This document shows, one piece after another, positions 42,699 to 51,692 of a DNA stretch of 64,000 nt (the stretch's first letter is position 1; the number at the start of each line of letters is the position of its first letter). Position numbers and translations under genes: made by a program. The notes beneath the pieces were generated by a model. The model ran no database searches. It saw only the letters and a list, made by a program, of their open reading frames with translations, and had not been told where the DNA came from. The stretch lies in the NCBI RefSeq assembly GCF_000463015.1, contig NC_022234.1, positions 124,001-188,000 on the forward strand, in the 5' to 3' direction. Origin of the DNA: Variovorax paradoxus B4. Its GTDB lineage: Bacteria > Pseudomonadota > Gammaproteobacteria > Burkholderiales > Burkholderiaceae_C.

Positions 42699-43789
42699 GG
42701 GGCTGCCTTCTCCGGTTTGGTTCTTCTTGCGATGCGGGGCTGGCTGGCCGCGGGCGGCGGTGCGACGGACTCGCGTTCGATCAGTTGGACACCGGTGAAG
42801 ACCTGCTCGCGCTCGTTCTCGCTGGCCTCGCCCGGGTGCTGCATCACGCGCTCGACCATGGCGCGCGCCATCTCGCGCACCGGCAGCTGCACCGTCGTCA
42901 GCATCGGGTTGGACACGGTCGCGAGGAACAGGCCGTCGATGCCCACCACCGAAACATCCTCCGGCACGCCCAGGCCGGCTTCGCGCAGGCCCGCCATCAG
43001 CCCCAGCGCCATCAGGTCGTTGAGGGCGACGATGCCGGTCGGATGCTCGGGCAGGCCCGCGATCTGCAGCGCGGTCGCGCGGCCGACCTCGGCGATCACC
43101 GAGTCGCCGTATTCGTTGAGCGCGCCGCCGTCGAGCACCTGCGCGCTCGCACGCAGGCCCGCGGCCTCGGCGGCGGCGAAGAAGCCGTCGATCTTGGCGC
43201 TGCGGCTCATGGTCATGCCGGCCACGGTGGCGAAGGCCAGGCGGCGGTGGCCCTTGTCGATCAGGTGCTGCGTGGCCAGGCGCGCGGCCTCGAAGTTGTC
43301 GGGCATCACGTGGCCCACCTTCGAAGGCTTGCCGGGGGTCGCGCCACGGTCGTAGCTCACCACCGCCATGCCGCGCTCCACCGCCGATTCGAAGTGGCGC
43401 TCATCGGCCAGCGAGGAGATCACGATCACGCGCCGCACGCCGTGCGCCAGCAGGTCCTCGAAGAAGGCGCTCTCCTTCTCCCGGTCGCGGTAGGTGCTGC
43501 CGATCAGGAGCCTGAAGCCGAAGCGCTCCTGCGCCACGCTCTCGATCTCGCGCGCGATGTAGCCGTACATCGGGTTCGCCATCGACGGCACGAGCAGGCC
43601 CAGGAGCGGCGTCTGTCCGGTCTTGAGCTGCTGGGCCAGCTTGCTCGGGCGAAACTGCAGCGCCTGGATCGACGCCTCGACGCGCGCCAGGGTTTCCGCA
43701 CGCATGCGGTCGGTGCGGCCGTTGAGCACGTTGGACACGGTGCTGACCGACACGGCGGCATGGCGGGCGACGTCCTGGATGGTGGTCAT
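42695..43789 (-). CDS. LacI-family transcriptional regulator
   Basis: 364 residues. N-terminal HTH and hinge: TTIQDVARHAAVSVSTVSNV and RPSKLAQQL. The periplasmic-binding-like effector domain (62-335) includes GLLVPSMANPMYGYI, VVSYDRG and VGIDGLFLATVSNPMLTTVQ. It should respond to the substrate carried by the TRAP system or to a product. The gene sits between permease and dehydrogenase and is translationally coupled to the latter. Candidate operator: the palindrome array at 46761-46792. Confidence 0.92.
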   Translation of the reverse strand: MTTIQDVARHAAVSVSTVSNVLNGRTDRMRAETLARVEASIQALQFRPSKLAQQLKTGQTPLLGLLVPSMANPMYGYIAREIESVAQERFGFRLLIGSTYRDREKESAFFEDLLAHGVRRVIVISSLADERHFESAVERGMAVVSYDRGATPGKPSKVGHVMPDNFEAARLATQHLIDKGHRRLAFATVAGMTMSRSAKIDGFFAAAEAAGLRASAQVLDGGALNEYGDSVIAEVGRATALQIAGLPEHPTGIVALNDLMALGLMAGLREAGLGVPEDVSVVGIDGLFLATVSNPMLTTVQLPVREMARAMVERVMQHPGEASENEREQVFTGVQLIERESVAPPPAASQPRIARRTKPEKAAP

Positions 43790-43809
43790 GAATTCGGTTT
43801 TCTTCCTGG

Positions 43810-45681
43810 CTACAGTCCGAGCCGGTTCGGGAGCCACAAGGAGAACGACGGAACGAGCACCAGCACGATCAGCGTCACCAGGAGCACTGCCAGGTATTTC
43901 ATCATGGGCCGGGCCACGTCCTTGACCTGGGTGCCGGTGATCGCGCAGGTGGCGAACAGGCCGAGGCCGATCGGCGGTGCGAACAGGCCCAGGCCCATCG
44001 CGATCACCATCACCGTGCCGAAGTGCAGCGGATGGATGCCCAGCTGCTGCGCGATCGGCGTCAGCAGCGGGCCGAAGATGATCAGCGCCGGCGCGCCTTC
44101 GAGCACGGCGCCGAAGACGATCATGATCCCCACCGACAGCAGGATGAACATCACGCTGCCGTACTGCTGCGCGAAAGAGATCATGGCGGTCGACACCAGC
44201 TGCGGGATCTGCTCGATGGTGAGCGCGAAGGACACGCTGGATGCGGCCGCCACGATGAAGAGGATGCTGCCCGCCATCGACGCCGAACGCACGAAGAGCT
44301 GCGCCATGGCGCGCGCGCTGAGCTCGCGGAAGGCCAGGCTGCCGACCACCAGCGCATAGACCACGGCGAAGGCCGAGACTTCGGTCGAGGTTGCGACACC
44401 CGAGGTCACGCCCTTGCCGATCATGCCCACCATGACGATCGCGACCAGCGCGCCGCCGAGCAGCTTCAGGAGCGGCGTGCGCTTCTCGAAGGCATCGTCG
44501 GGATTGATCTTGCGCCCGACGATGATCGCCAGCGCGCCCAGCGCCAGCGCCATCACGGCCGCAGGCACCAGGCCGGCCATGAAGAGGCCGGCGATGGAGA
44601 TGTTGGCCACGAAACCCATGATGATCATGTTGATGCAGGGCGGAATGGTCTCGGCCATCACCGCCGTGCAGGCGAGCAGCCCCGCGGCTTCGTTCGGGTC
44701 CTGTTTGGTTCGGCGCACCGCAGGCATCACGATGCCTCCCACCGCGGCAATGTCGGCCAGCTTGGAGCCCGACACGCCCGAGAAGAAGGCGGTCGCGGTG
44801 ATGGTGATCAGCCCCAGCCCGCCGCGCACGCGTCCGAAGATGCGCAGCAGCAGCTCGATCAGCCGGGAGGACATGCCGTTCGATTCCATCAGCAGGCCGG
44901 CCAGCACGAAGAAGGGAATGGCCAGCAGCACGAAATGGTCGGTGCCGGCCATGACCTGCTGCGAGTAGATCAGCATCGGCAGCGAAGGATCGGAGAGAAA
45001 GTAGAGCAGTGCCGAGAAGGCCAGCACGAAGCCGATCGGCACGCCGAGCATCAGTCCGCCAATGAAGCCGGCCGCCAGCAGCAGGCCGCTCGGGATGGCG
45101 TGCTGCGGCACCAGCGAGTTCCAGCCGAAGATCGCCGTCATCAGCAGCACGCACGCGGCCAGCGTGCCGAGCACCACGCGGCGCGGACCGTTGAGTGCAT
45201 TGGCCAGGCCGAACAGCGTCATGAACAGGCTGCCGATCACCACCGGATAGACATAGAGCCATTGCGGCAGGCCGATCGAGGTGGTCTGCTCGTAGGTGTC
45301 CACCAGCAGCAGCGTCGACGAGAGGAGCAGGCTCGCCGCCACCCCGGCGATGATCCAGTGGCTCACCTGCATCAGCGCGGGCTGCCAGTGCGCCGGCAGC
45401 AGGTGGCGGAACAGGTCGATGCCCACGTGCTGGCTGCGCGCGAGCACGGTGGCGGCGCCGAAGAACACCAGCACGATCATCAGCGCACGCGCGATCTCCT
45501 CGGCCCAGTCCACCGGGTCGTGCAGGAAGTAGCGGAACACGACCGAGAGAAAGACCACGACCACGTCGGCAGCGAGCACGACGGCCGACAGGATCTCGGT
45601 CCAGCGGTTCAGTGCGCGGAGCCACCCGCCCGAGACCGTGTCGTGGCGAAAGCCCAGCGAGGATGCGGCGACCGCGGTCAT
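43810..45681 (-). CDS. TRAP transporter fused DctQ-DctM permease
   Basis: 623 residues. Residues 1-180 are a DctQ module (DPVDWAEEIARALMIVLVFF); residues 200-623 are a DctM module (FSGVSGSKLADIAAVGG, PPCINMIIMGF, APPIGLGLFATCAITG). About 16 helices in total. Fused permeases are known in other TRAP families, such as sialate transporters, but are the minority form; the other TRAP system in this window has separate subunits. ATG 45681 lies four bases after the receptor's stop. Confidence 0.92.
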   Translation of the reverse strand: MTAVAASSLGFRHDTVSGGWLRALNRWTEILSAVVLAADVVVVFLSVVFRYFLHDPVDWAEEIARALMIVLVFFGAATVLARSQHVGIDLFRHLLPAHWQPALMQVSHWIIAGVAASLLLSSTLLLVDTYEQTTSIGLPQWLYVYPVVIGSLFMTLFGLANALNGPRRVVLGTLAACVLLMTAIFGWNSLVPQHAIPSGLLLAAGFIGGLMLGVPIGFVLAFSALLYFLSDPSLPMLIYSQQVMAGTDHFVLLAIPFFVLAGLLMESNGMSSRLIELLLRIFGRVRGGLGLITITATAFFSGVSGSKLADIAAVGGIVMPAVRRTKQDPNEAAGLLACTAVMAETIPPCINMIIMGFVANISIAGLFMAGLVPAAVMALALGALAIIVGRKINPDDAFEKRTPLLKLLGGALVAIVMVGMIGKGVTSGVATSTEVSAFAVVYALVVGSLAFRELSARAMAQLFVRSASMAGSILFIVAAASSVSFALTIEQIPQLVSTAMISFAQQYGSVMFILLSVGIMIVFGAVLEGAPALIIFGPLLTPIAQQLGIHPLHFGTVMVIAMGLGLFAPPIGLGLFATCAITGTQVKDVARPMMKYLAVLLVTLIVLVLVPSFSLWLPNRLGL

Positions 45682-45685
45682 GGCC

Positions 45686-46714
45686 TCAGACCCGCGCCGC
45701 GTTGACCGCGGCGAAGAGCGGCGCCGTCGCCGGGTACTGCTTGGCGAAGTCGGCCCAGAGCCTGCTTTCCATTTCCTTGCGCACGGCCGTGCGCTCGGCC
45801 GCCGCCATCGGGAAGAAGGCCACGCCCTTGCGCTGCAGCTCCTCGATCGCGGCCTTGCCCTTGTCGCTCGCGATGGCGCGCTGCTGCGTGGTCGCATCGT
45901 TGACCGCCTTCAGGAAGGCCGGGCGCAAGCTGGCGGGAATCTTGTCCATGCCGCGCTTGCCGATCACCACCACCATCGGGCTGAACAGGTGCTCGGTGAG
46001 CCAGCAGGACTTGACCACTTCGTTGAGCTTGCTGGCCAGCACCGTGGCCGCGTCGTGCTCGAAGCCGTCGACCACGCCGGTCTGCGCCGCCATGTAGAGC
46101 TCGCCGAAAGGAATGGGCGTGGGGATCGCGCCCATCAGCTTGAAGGTCTCGATGAAGGCCGGCGTGGGCAGCACGCGCAGCTTGACACCCTTGATCTCGG
46201 CCAGCGACTTGACCGGCGCCTTGGTGTAGACGCTGCGCGCGCCGAAGTGCGAAGCCCAGGTCAGGATGGAGCAGCCCGAGCGCTTCTGCAGCAGCTCGTT
46301 GAGCGTTGCCCCGGCCGGGCCTTCGAGCGCCTTGCCGGCATGGGCGTAGCTGTCGAACAGGTAGCCCAGGTCGAGCATGCCGATCTCGGGCGAGATGGTG
46401 GCGAAGATGGAAGAGCCGGTCACCATCATGTCGACCGAGCCGACCTTGACCTGTTGCACGACGTCGCTTTCCTTGCCCAGCTGGTTGTTGGGGAAGTAGT
46501 CGATGCGAATGGCGTCGCCCACGGCCGCCTTGAGGTTGGCCTGCAGCCGCTGGCACCACACGAAGTGGGCGGCGTTGTCGTCCGCCAGCATCGAGGAGGA
46601 GAAGCGCAGCGCAATGGTCGATTGCGCGCGGACGAGGGCAGGAAATCCTGCAAGGGCGGCCAGCGATGCGGCAGCGCCCGCATGCACGAATCGGCGGCGT
46701 GGAATCGAAACCAT
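45686..46714 (-). CDS. TRAP transporter substrate-binding protein (DctP family)
   Basis: 342 residues from 46714, where GGAGACA provides the Shine-Dalgarno. The leader MVSIPRRRFVHAGAAASLAA contains an R-R-R-F stretch before the hydrophobic core and ends near LVRAQS, so Tat export is likely. Conserved receptor features: KGVKLRVLPTPAFIETF (ligand-carboxylate Arg) and GVVDGFEHD. It delivers its acid to the fused permease encoded just downstream. Ligand unknown; a sugar acid or lactone-derived hydroxy acid would suit the amidohydrolase and dehydrogenase of the operon. Confidence 0.92.
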   Translation of the reverse strand: MVSIPRRRFVHAGAAASLAALAGFPALVRAQSTIALRFSSSMLADDNAAHFVWCQRLQANLKAAVGDAIRIDYFPNNQLGKESDVVQQVKVGSVDMMVTGSSIFATISPEIGMLDLGYLFDSYAHAGKALEGPAGATLNELLQKRSGCSILTWASHFGARSVYTKAPVKSLAEIKGVKLRVLPTPAFIETFKLMGAIPTPIPFGELYMAAQTGVVDGFEHDAATVLASKLNEVVKSCWLTEHLFSPMVVVIGKRGMDKIPASLRPAFLKAVNDATTQQRAIASDKGKAAIEELQRKGVAFFPMAAAERTAVRKEMESRLWADFAKQYPATAPLFAAVNAARV

Positions 46715-46760
46715 GCTTGTCTCCAGTCTTGTGTCGAACAGATGCACAGGATCGAGGTGT

Positions 46761-46792
46761 ATCGATTTACTGTACCGGTTTACTGTATCGAT
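46761..46792. promoter_or_regulatory. Triple-palindrome operator with 13-bp period
   Basis: Three 6-bp palindromes, ATCGAT (46761-46766), ACCGGT (46774-46779) and ATCGAT (46787-46792), are spaced exactly 13 bases centre to centre, with TTACTGT repeated between them. The array lies 47 bases upstream of the TRAP receptor start in the 156-bp gap after the IclR gene. Candidate binding proteins are the LacI and IclR regulators of this cluster. Confidence 0.6.
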
Positions 46793-46870
46793 ATACAAGA
46801 CGATTGAAGATGCGGGTTTTCCCGGGCTGGCGGGCTTCGCATGCTGGGGCGGCCGTCCGTGCTCGCCCGA

Positions 46871-47653
46871 TCAGGCGCGCCGCTTGAAGAGCGCGGACGC
46901 GCCGCTGGCGTGCGTCACGTCCTCGGCGGTTGCAAGAAGGGCCGGCCCCAGTTCGAGCATGCGTTCTTCCGTCAGCCGCACCAGCGGCCCGGCGATGGTG
47001 ATGACGCCGATCACCGCGCCGTTGCCGCCGCGCACCGGTGCGGCCATGGCCGTCATGGCGGGCGCGAACACCTCGCTGATCATGGCGAAGCCGCGCTTGC
47101 GGGCCGCGCGCAAATACGTCAGCAGTGCCCTGACGGTGGTCGGCGCCTTCGGGCCGAAGTCCTCGGGTTGTCCGAAGCCTTGCCTGGCGACCAGCTGGAG
47201 CGCCTGTTCGTCCGTCATCGTCGACAGCCAGGCGTGCCCGGCGGAACTGCACGAGAGGTTGACGGACAGGCCCATGTCCGGGTCGTAGCGCAGGCCGCGC
47301 GTGGCGCCCTGCGCCTTGGCGACGAAGGTCAGTTCGTCGCCGTCGACCACCGCCAGCCGCACCAGTTCGCCCGATTCGGCCGCGAGCCTGTCGAGCAGCG
47401 GCTGCGCCACGTCCACGATGCCGCTGTTGCTCAGGAAACTCAGGCCGAGCGATACGAGCTTGATCGTGAGCGTGTAGTCGCCATGGCTCTGGTCCTGCCG
47501 CACGTAGCCGCAGCGGATGAGTTCGCTCAGGAGGCGATGGGTGGCGCTCAGGGGCATTTCCAGCTCGGTGGAGAGCGCGGAGAGCGCGCGGCCTTCGGGG
47601 TGGCCGGCCAGGTGTTCAAGGACCTTGAAGCTGCGTTCGAGTATGGCGCTCAT
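46871..47653 (-). CDS. IclR-family transcriptional regulator
   Basis: 260 residues from 47653. N-terminal winged HTH (SAILERSFKVLEHLAGHPEG ... LEMPLSATHRLLSEL) and C-terminal GAF-like effector domain (95-255; SSAGHAWLSTMTDEQA and VIGVITIAGPLVRL). IclR proteins govern aromatic- and sugar-acid operons. It lies directly upstream of, and on the same strand as, the TRAP operon, so either it is the first gene of the operon or it binds the array at 46761. A second regulator, LacI, is inside the same cluster. Confidence 0.9.
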   Translation of the reverse strand: MSAILERSFKVLEHLAGHPEGRALSALSTELEMPLSATHRLLSELIRCGYVRQDQSHGDYTLTIKLVSLGLSFLSNSGIVDVAQPLLDRLAAESGELVRLAVVDGDELTFVAKAQGATRGLRYDPDMGLSVNLSCSSAGHAWLSTMTDEQALQLVARQGFGQPEDFGPKAPTTVRALLTYLRAARKRGFAMISEVFAPAMTAMAAPVRGGNGAVIGVITIAGPLVRLTEERMLELGPALLATAEDVTHASGASALFKRRA

Positions 47654-47770
47654 GTCGTTCGGAGGTGGGACAGGCGCAACTCTAGCTCTTTTGCCAAGTG
47701 TTTTCACTAGTGGAAATACTTTCCATTTTTCTCCTGAGATCGCGCCAGCATCACTTTGCTGGAGATCATC

Positions 47771-48777
47771 TTGAGAAAGCTTTACCGCTCGCTGGCGGCT
47801 GCCGGCCTGGCCCTCGCATTGGCCATTCCGGCGCTCGCGCAGGAGGCGCAGGAACGCGCCATCCGCTTCGGTCACCTCAACAATGCAGACCATCCGGTGA
47901 GCTTCGGCGTGAAGCGTTTTGCCGAGCTGCTGGCGGCCAAGAGCGGCGGCAGGATGAAGGTGCAGGAGTTCCCGGCCTCGCAGCTGGGCAACGAGATGCA
48001 GCAGCAGTCGGCGCTCCAGGGCGGCGTGCAGCAGATGTCGGCGCCGGCCACCACCTCGCTCGCGGGCATCGTGAAGGAGTTCGGGCTTGTCGACTTCCCG
48101 TTTGCGGTCGGCAACTTCGCGCAGGCCGATGCGCTGCTCGACGGCCCGCTCGGGCAGGCACTCATCGCGAAGCTTCCGGAGAAGGGCCTGGTCGCGCTGG
48201 GCTATTGGGACCTGGGCTTTCGCAACGTCACCAACAGCAAGCGGCCGATCGCGAAGGCGGACGACATCGCGGGCTGAAGATTCGCGTCATTCAATCGCCG
48301 ATCTACATCGAGCTGTTCAGCGCGCTGGGCGCCAACGCCACGCCACTGCCGTTCCCCGAGCTCTATCCGGCGCCCGACCAGAAGGCGGTCGACGGGCAGG
48401 AGAACCCGAACACCACCATCCTTGCGTCCAAGTTCTCGGAGGTGCAGGAATACATCACGCGGACGCGGCACATCTACAACCCGCAGGCGCTTTTGATCAG
48501 CAAGAAGATCTGGGATGGCATGAGCGCCGACGAGCGGAAGATCCTGACCGAGGCCGCGAAGGATTCGACCGAGTTCCAGCGCGCGGCCTCGCGCAGCGCC
48601 GCCGACATCGCGCTCGGCGCCCTCAGGAAGGCCGGCATGACCGTCTCGGAACTGCCGCCGGAAGAAATGACGAAGCTGCGCGCCAAGGTGAAGCCGGTGA
48701 TCGACAAGTATTCCGCGTCGGTGGGCGAGGCCACGGTCAAGGAACTGATGTCGGAGATCGACAAGGCGCGCAGGTAG
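47771..48777 (+). pseudogene. Frameshifted TRAP substrate-binding protein (DctP family)
   Basis: TTG 47771 (GGAGA upstream) begins a DctP-like receptor with a clean signal peptide (MRKLYRSLAAAGLALALAIP). The frame stops at 48277 in SKRPIAKADDIAG; the homologous sequence resumes immediately in another frame (LKIRVIQSPIYIELFSALG, the ligand-binding Arg region) and runs to 48777. One missing base near 48274 explains everything: DIAG-LKIRV would be continuous. Both halves keep full similarity, so the lesion is very recent or a sequencing error. No permease or catabolic genes accompany it. Confidence 0.85.
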
Positions 48778-48793
48778 CTCCGAAGCGGTCCGT

Positions 48794-49378
48794 CTAGCGG
48801 GACGCGGCGCCGTCCAGCAATGCAATTTCCTGAAGCAGATCGGCGAGCGCCACTCGCAGGAAACCGAGCGTGGATTCGTCGTCGAGCCGGCCGTCGCGGA
48901 TCCGCGCGCCGACGTTCGCGATGGCGACGTGCTGGCGGATCACGGGTCGCGCCAGCGTGGCGGCCAAGGCGTCGCGGATCTGCGCCTGCGCGCGTACGCC
49001 ACCCGCGGTGCCCGGCGAGGCGGTCGCGATCAGGACCGGCTTGCCCTTGAGCGGCGAGGCGAAGCCGGGCCGTGACGCCCAATCGATCGCATTCTTCAGC
49101 ACGCCGGGCATGCCGTAGTTGTATTCCGGCGAGCACAGGACCAGGCCGTCGGCCTGCGCAATCGCCGTCTTCAGCCGGACCACGGCTGCGGGCGGCGCAT
49201 CGCCGTCCAGGTCGGCGTTGTAGAGCGGAATATCGTTCAGCGCAAAGAGCTCGATGGTTGCGGACGCAGGCAGCAACGGCTGCAGGCTGCGCAGCACCGC
49301 GGTGCAGTGAGAGTCGCGCCGGATGCTCCCGGAAATGCCGAGCAGGCGGATGCCGGCGATCGAGGTGCTGCGTGTCAT
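48794..49378 (-). CDS. NADPH-dependent FMN reductase
   Basis: 194 residues of flavodoxin-like fold. LLGISGSIRRDSHCTAVLRS binds the FMN phosphate, and LCSPEYNYGMPGVLKNAIDW is the hallmark loop. Relatives reduce flavin, quinones, chromate or azo dyes, or supply FMNH2 to monooxygenases. It is divergent from the GntR gene, with a palindromic operator between them. Start ATG 49378. Confidence 0.9.
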   Translation of the reverse strand: MTRSTSIAGIRLLGISGSIRRDSHCTAVLRSLQPLLPASATIELFALNDIPLYNADLDGDAPPAAVVRLKTAIAQADGLVLCSPEYNYGMPGVLKNAIDWASRPGFASPLKGKPVLIATASPGTAGGVRAQAQIRDALAATLARPVIRQHVAIANVGARIRDGRLDDESTLGFLRVALADLLQEIALLDGAASR

Positions 49379-49400
49379 GGTGATCCCTTATTTCCAAAAA

Positions 49401-49429
49401 ATGGAGTTTATGCATAAAATGAACTCCAT
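49401..49429. promoter_or_regulatory. Nested palindromic operator at the GntR start
   Basis: A perfect 12-bp palindrome TTTATGCATAAA (49407-49418) lies inside a larger inverted repeat ATGGAGTT (49401-49408) / AACTCCAT (49422-49429). It lies in the 49-base gap between the FMN reductase and GntR starts and reaches the presumed GntR start codon. Autorepression by the GntR product and joint control of both genes is the simplest reading. Confidence 0.6.
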
Positions 49430-50126
49430 GCACAAACAAGAAATTCCCGCCAATGAGCCGCCACTAGCCGAGCAGGCATTCACCCGTTTGCGGCAAGACG
49501 TCCTGGCCGGCACCTTCGAAGCCGGCGCCAAGCTCAAGCTCGACGAGCTCCAGTCTGCCTACGGCTATTCGAGCAGCCCGCTGCGCGAGGCGCTCAGCCG
49601 CCTGGCGCAGGAAGGGCTCGTTCGCGCCGACGAGCGCCGGGGCTTTCGCGTGGCGCCGATCTCCGAAGAGGACCTGGCCGACATCACGCGCATGCGTGTC
49701 ATGCTGGACGTGCCCGCGCTGCGCGAATCCATCGGCCACGGCGACGACGCATGGGAGGCCTCGGTACTCGCCGCCTTCCATCGGCTGGAGAAGGTCGAGT
49801 CGCGCCTGAGCGACGGGCCAGTCATTCTCGATGGAGAGTGGTCGCAGCTGCACCGCACCTTCCACCTCTCGCTGCTGGCCGCCTGCCCGTCGCTGCGCCA
49901 ACGCGTCTGGGGCGCGAGCCTGTTCGACCAGGCCGAGCGCTACCGGCGGTTCTCCGCGCGCCACCGGAAGACCGCGCGCCGCAAGTCGAGCGAGCACAAG
50001 AAGATCATGGACGCCGCCTTGCGCCGCGATGCGGACACGGCCTGCGCGCTGCTCGAAGAGCACATCCTGAGCACGCAGCGCAACGTGGTCGCCGCGCTCA
50101 AGGCGGCCCAGGCCGCGCAATCGTAG
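49428..50126 (+). CDS. GntR-family (FCD) transcriptional regulator
   Basis: 232 residues from ATG 49428. Winged HTH at 15-80 (KLDELQSAYGYSSSPLREAL), FCD domain from 95 (LADITRMRVMLDVPALRES, HRTFHLSLLAACPS). Four in-frame ATGs (49401, 49410, 49419, 49428) fall within the operator, so the true start is uncertain by up to nine residues; I use the last, closest to the HTH as in relatives. It leads the VOC/FAH/Bug operon and probably represses it. Confidence 0.9.
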   Translation: MHKQEIPANEPPLAEQAFTRLRQDVLAGTFEAGAKLKLDELQSAYGYSSSPLREALSRLAQEGLVRADERRGFRVAPISEEDLADITRMRVMLDVPALRESIGHGDDAWEASVLAAFHRLEKVESRLSDGPVILDGEWSQLHRTFHLSLLAACPSLRQRVWGASLFDQAERYRRFSARHRKTARRKSSEHKKIMDAALRRDADTACALLEEHILSTQRNVVAALKAAQAAQS

Positions 50127-50159
50127 GGGCACGAGACCCCGTCACCGGAGACAGACAGC

Positions 50160-50717
50160 ATGCTCAAGGTCGCACGACCCACGCCTTCGCATTTCGGCAT
50201 CTTCGTCACCGATCTGGAGCGGATGGTGGCCTTCTATACCGAGACCTTCGACCTCACGATCACCGACCGCGGCGAGGGCCGCACCTTCAGGAACCAGCTG
50301 GTGTTCACCAGCGCCAGCCCGGACCAGCACCACCAGCTGGTGCTGGCCTCGGGCCGGCCGCCGGAGGCGAAGTTCAGCACCGTGATGCAGATCTCGTTCG
50401 TGGTGCCGAGCATCCAGCACCTGCGCGACATCTCGGCGCGCGCCGAGGCCCAGGGCGCCACCAATATCCGCGGCCTGAACCACGGCAATGCGCTGTCGGT
50501 CTACATGCTCGACCCGGAGGGCAACACGGTGGAGATCTACGTCGACACGCCGTTCTACATCGCGCAGCCGCACGGCGATCCGCTGGACCTTTCGAAGGAC
50601 GACGAGACGCTCATGCGCGAGACCGAGGAGGCGTGCCGCAAGGACCCCACCTTCATGCCGCTCGCGCAGTGGCAGGCGCAGTTCGAGTCGCGTGCGCCTG
50701 CGGCGCGCGCCGCCTGA
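50160..50717 (+). CDS. VOC-family extradiol dioxygenase-like protein
   Basis: 185 residues. SHFGIFVTDLERMVAFYTET supplies a first-strand His, QHHQLVLASGR the second-module His and NTVEIYVDTP the terminal Glu, the 2-His-1-Glu set that binds Fe(II) or Mn(II) in type I extradiol dioxygenases. A 35-residue C-terminal tail is extra. Followed by a fumarylacetoacetate-hydrolase-family gene, the pairing recalls ring-cleavage dioxygenase plus C-C hydrolase. The substrate is unknown, and a glyoxalase-type role is not excluded. Confidence 0.82.
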   Translation: MLKVARPTPSHFGIFVTDLERMVAFYTETFDLTITDRGEGRTFRNQLVFTSASPDQHHQLVLASGRPPEAKFSTVMQISFVVPSIQHLRDISARAEAQGATNIRGLNHGNALSVYMLDPEGNTVEIYVDTPFYIAQPHGDPLDLSKDDETLMRETEEACRKDPTFMPLAQWQAQFESRAPAARAA

Positions 50718-50763
50718 CGCGACCGCCTTTTCCCCAATCCTGCACATTTCAACCGGAGTTCCC

Positions 50764-51627
50764 ATGAAGCTTTTGTCTTTTGTCCATCAAGGCCGCGAAA
50801 CCTGGGGCGCCGTCGTCGGCGACGGCGTGGTCGATCTCGGCAAGGCGCGACCGCAGCATGCGGGCCTGGTCGACTACATCGCCTCGGGCGAGTACCTGCA
50901 GGCGGCGCAGCATGTCGAAGGACTGCCCATCGCGGCCAGGCTTGCCGACATCACCTTTCTTCCGCCGATCCCCAAGTCCGAGAAGATCGTGTGCGCGGTG
51001 CGCAACTACATGGACCACCACCAGGAGGTGCTGGCCGCCGGCATGCAGCGCGAGCTGTCGGAGCAGCCGCCCATCTTCCTGCGCGTGTGGCGCTCGCAAT
51101 GCGCGCACAACCAGCCCATCGTGCGGCCGCACGTATCGGAATCGCTGGACTGGGAAGGCGAGCTTGCCGTCATCATCGGCAAGGGCGGGCGCAACATCGC
51201 CGAGGCGGATGCCTTCGACCATGTGGCAGGTTATTCCTGCTACAACGACGGCAGCGTGCGCGAGTGGCAGTTCCATGCCAAGCAGATCGCCTCCGGCAAG
51301 AACTTCGAGTCGACCGGCGGCTTCGGCCCCTGGATGGTGACGGCCGACGAGATCGCGCCCGGCCGCGCGCTCAAGCTCGAGACCCGGCTCAACGGCGAAG
51401 TCGTGCAGAGCAGCCACACGGGCCACATGATCTTCAGCATCCCGAAGCTCATCAGCTACGCGTCGACCATCTTCACGCTCGTGCCCGGCGACGTGATCGC
51501 CACCGGCACGCCGGCGGGCGTGGGCTGGAGCAAGAAGCCGCCGCGCTTCATGAAGCCGGGCGACGTGTGCGAGGTCGAGATCGAAGGCATCGGCGTGCTG
51601 CGCAATCCCATCGTCCAGCAGGACTGA
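50764..51627 (+). CDS. Fumarylacetoacetate hydrolase family protein
   Basis: 287 residues. Catalytic-domain motifs: VCAVRNYMDHHQE at about 80 (the usual GxNYxxH), LDWEGELAVIIGKGGRNI with the metal-binding Glu pair, YNDGSVREWQ, and GDVIATGTPAGVGWSKKPPR. The family hydrolyses C-C bonds in beta-diketo acids or hydrates/decarboxylates 2-oxo acids from aromatic degradation. ATG 50764 follows ACCGGAGTTCCC. In this operon it likely acts on the product of the VOC protein. Confidence 0.92.
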   Translation: MKLLSFVHQGRETWGAVVGDGVVDLGKARPQHAGLVDYIASGEYLQAAQHVEGLPIAARLADITFLPPIPKSEKIVCAVRNYMDHHQEVLAAGMQRELSEQPPIFLRVWRSQCAHNQPIVRPHVSESLDWEGELAVIIGKGGRNIAEADAFDHVAGYSCYNDGSVREWQFHAKQIASGKNFESTGGFGPWMVTADEIAPGRALKLETRLNGEVVQSSHTGHMIFSIPKLISYASTIFTLVPGDVIATGTPAGVGWSKKPPRFMKPGDVCEVEIEGIGVLRNPIVQQD

Positions 51628-51692
51628 AGCCCCGGACCCGGACCGCGGCGGCACAAGCCGCGGCCTTCATTCCACAACTTTGGAGACAAACC

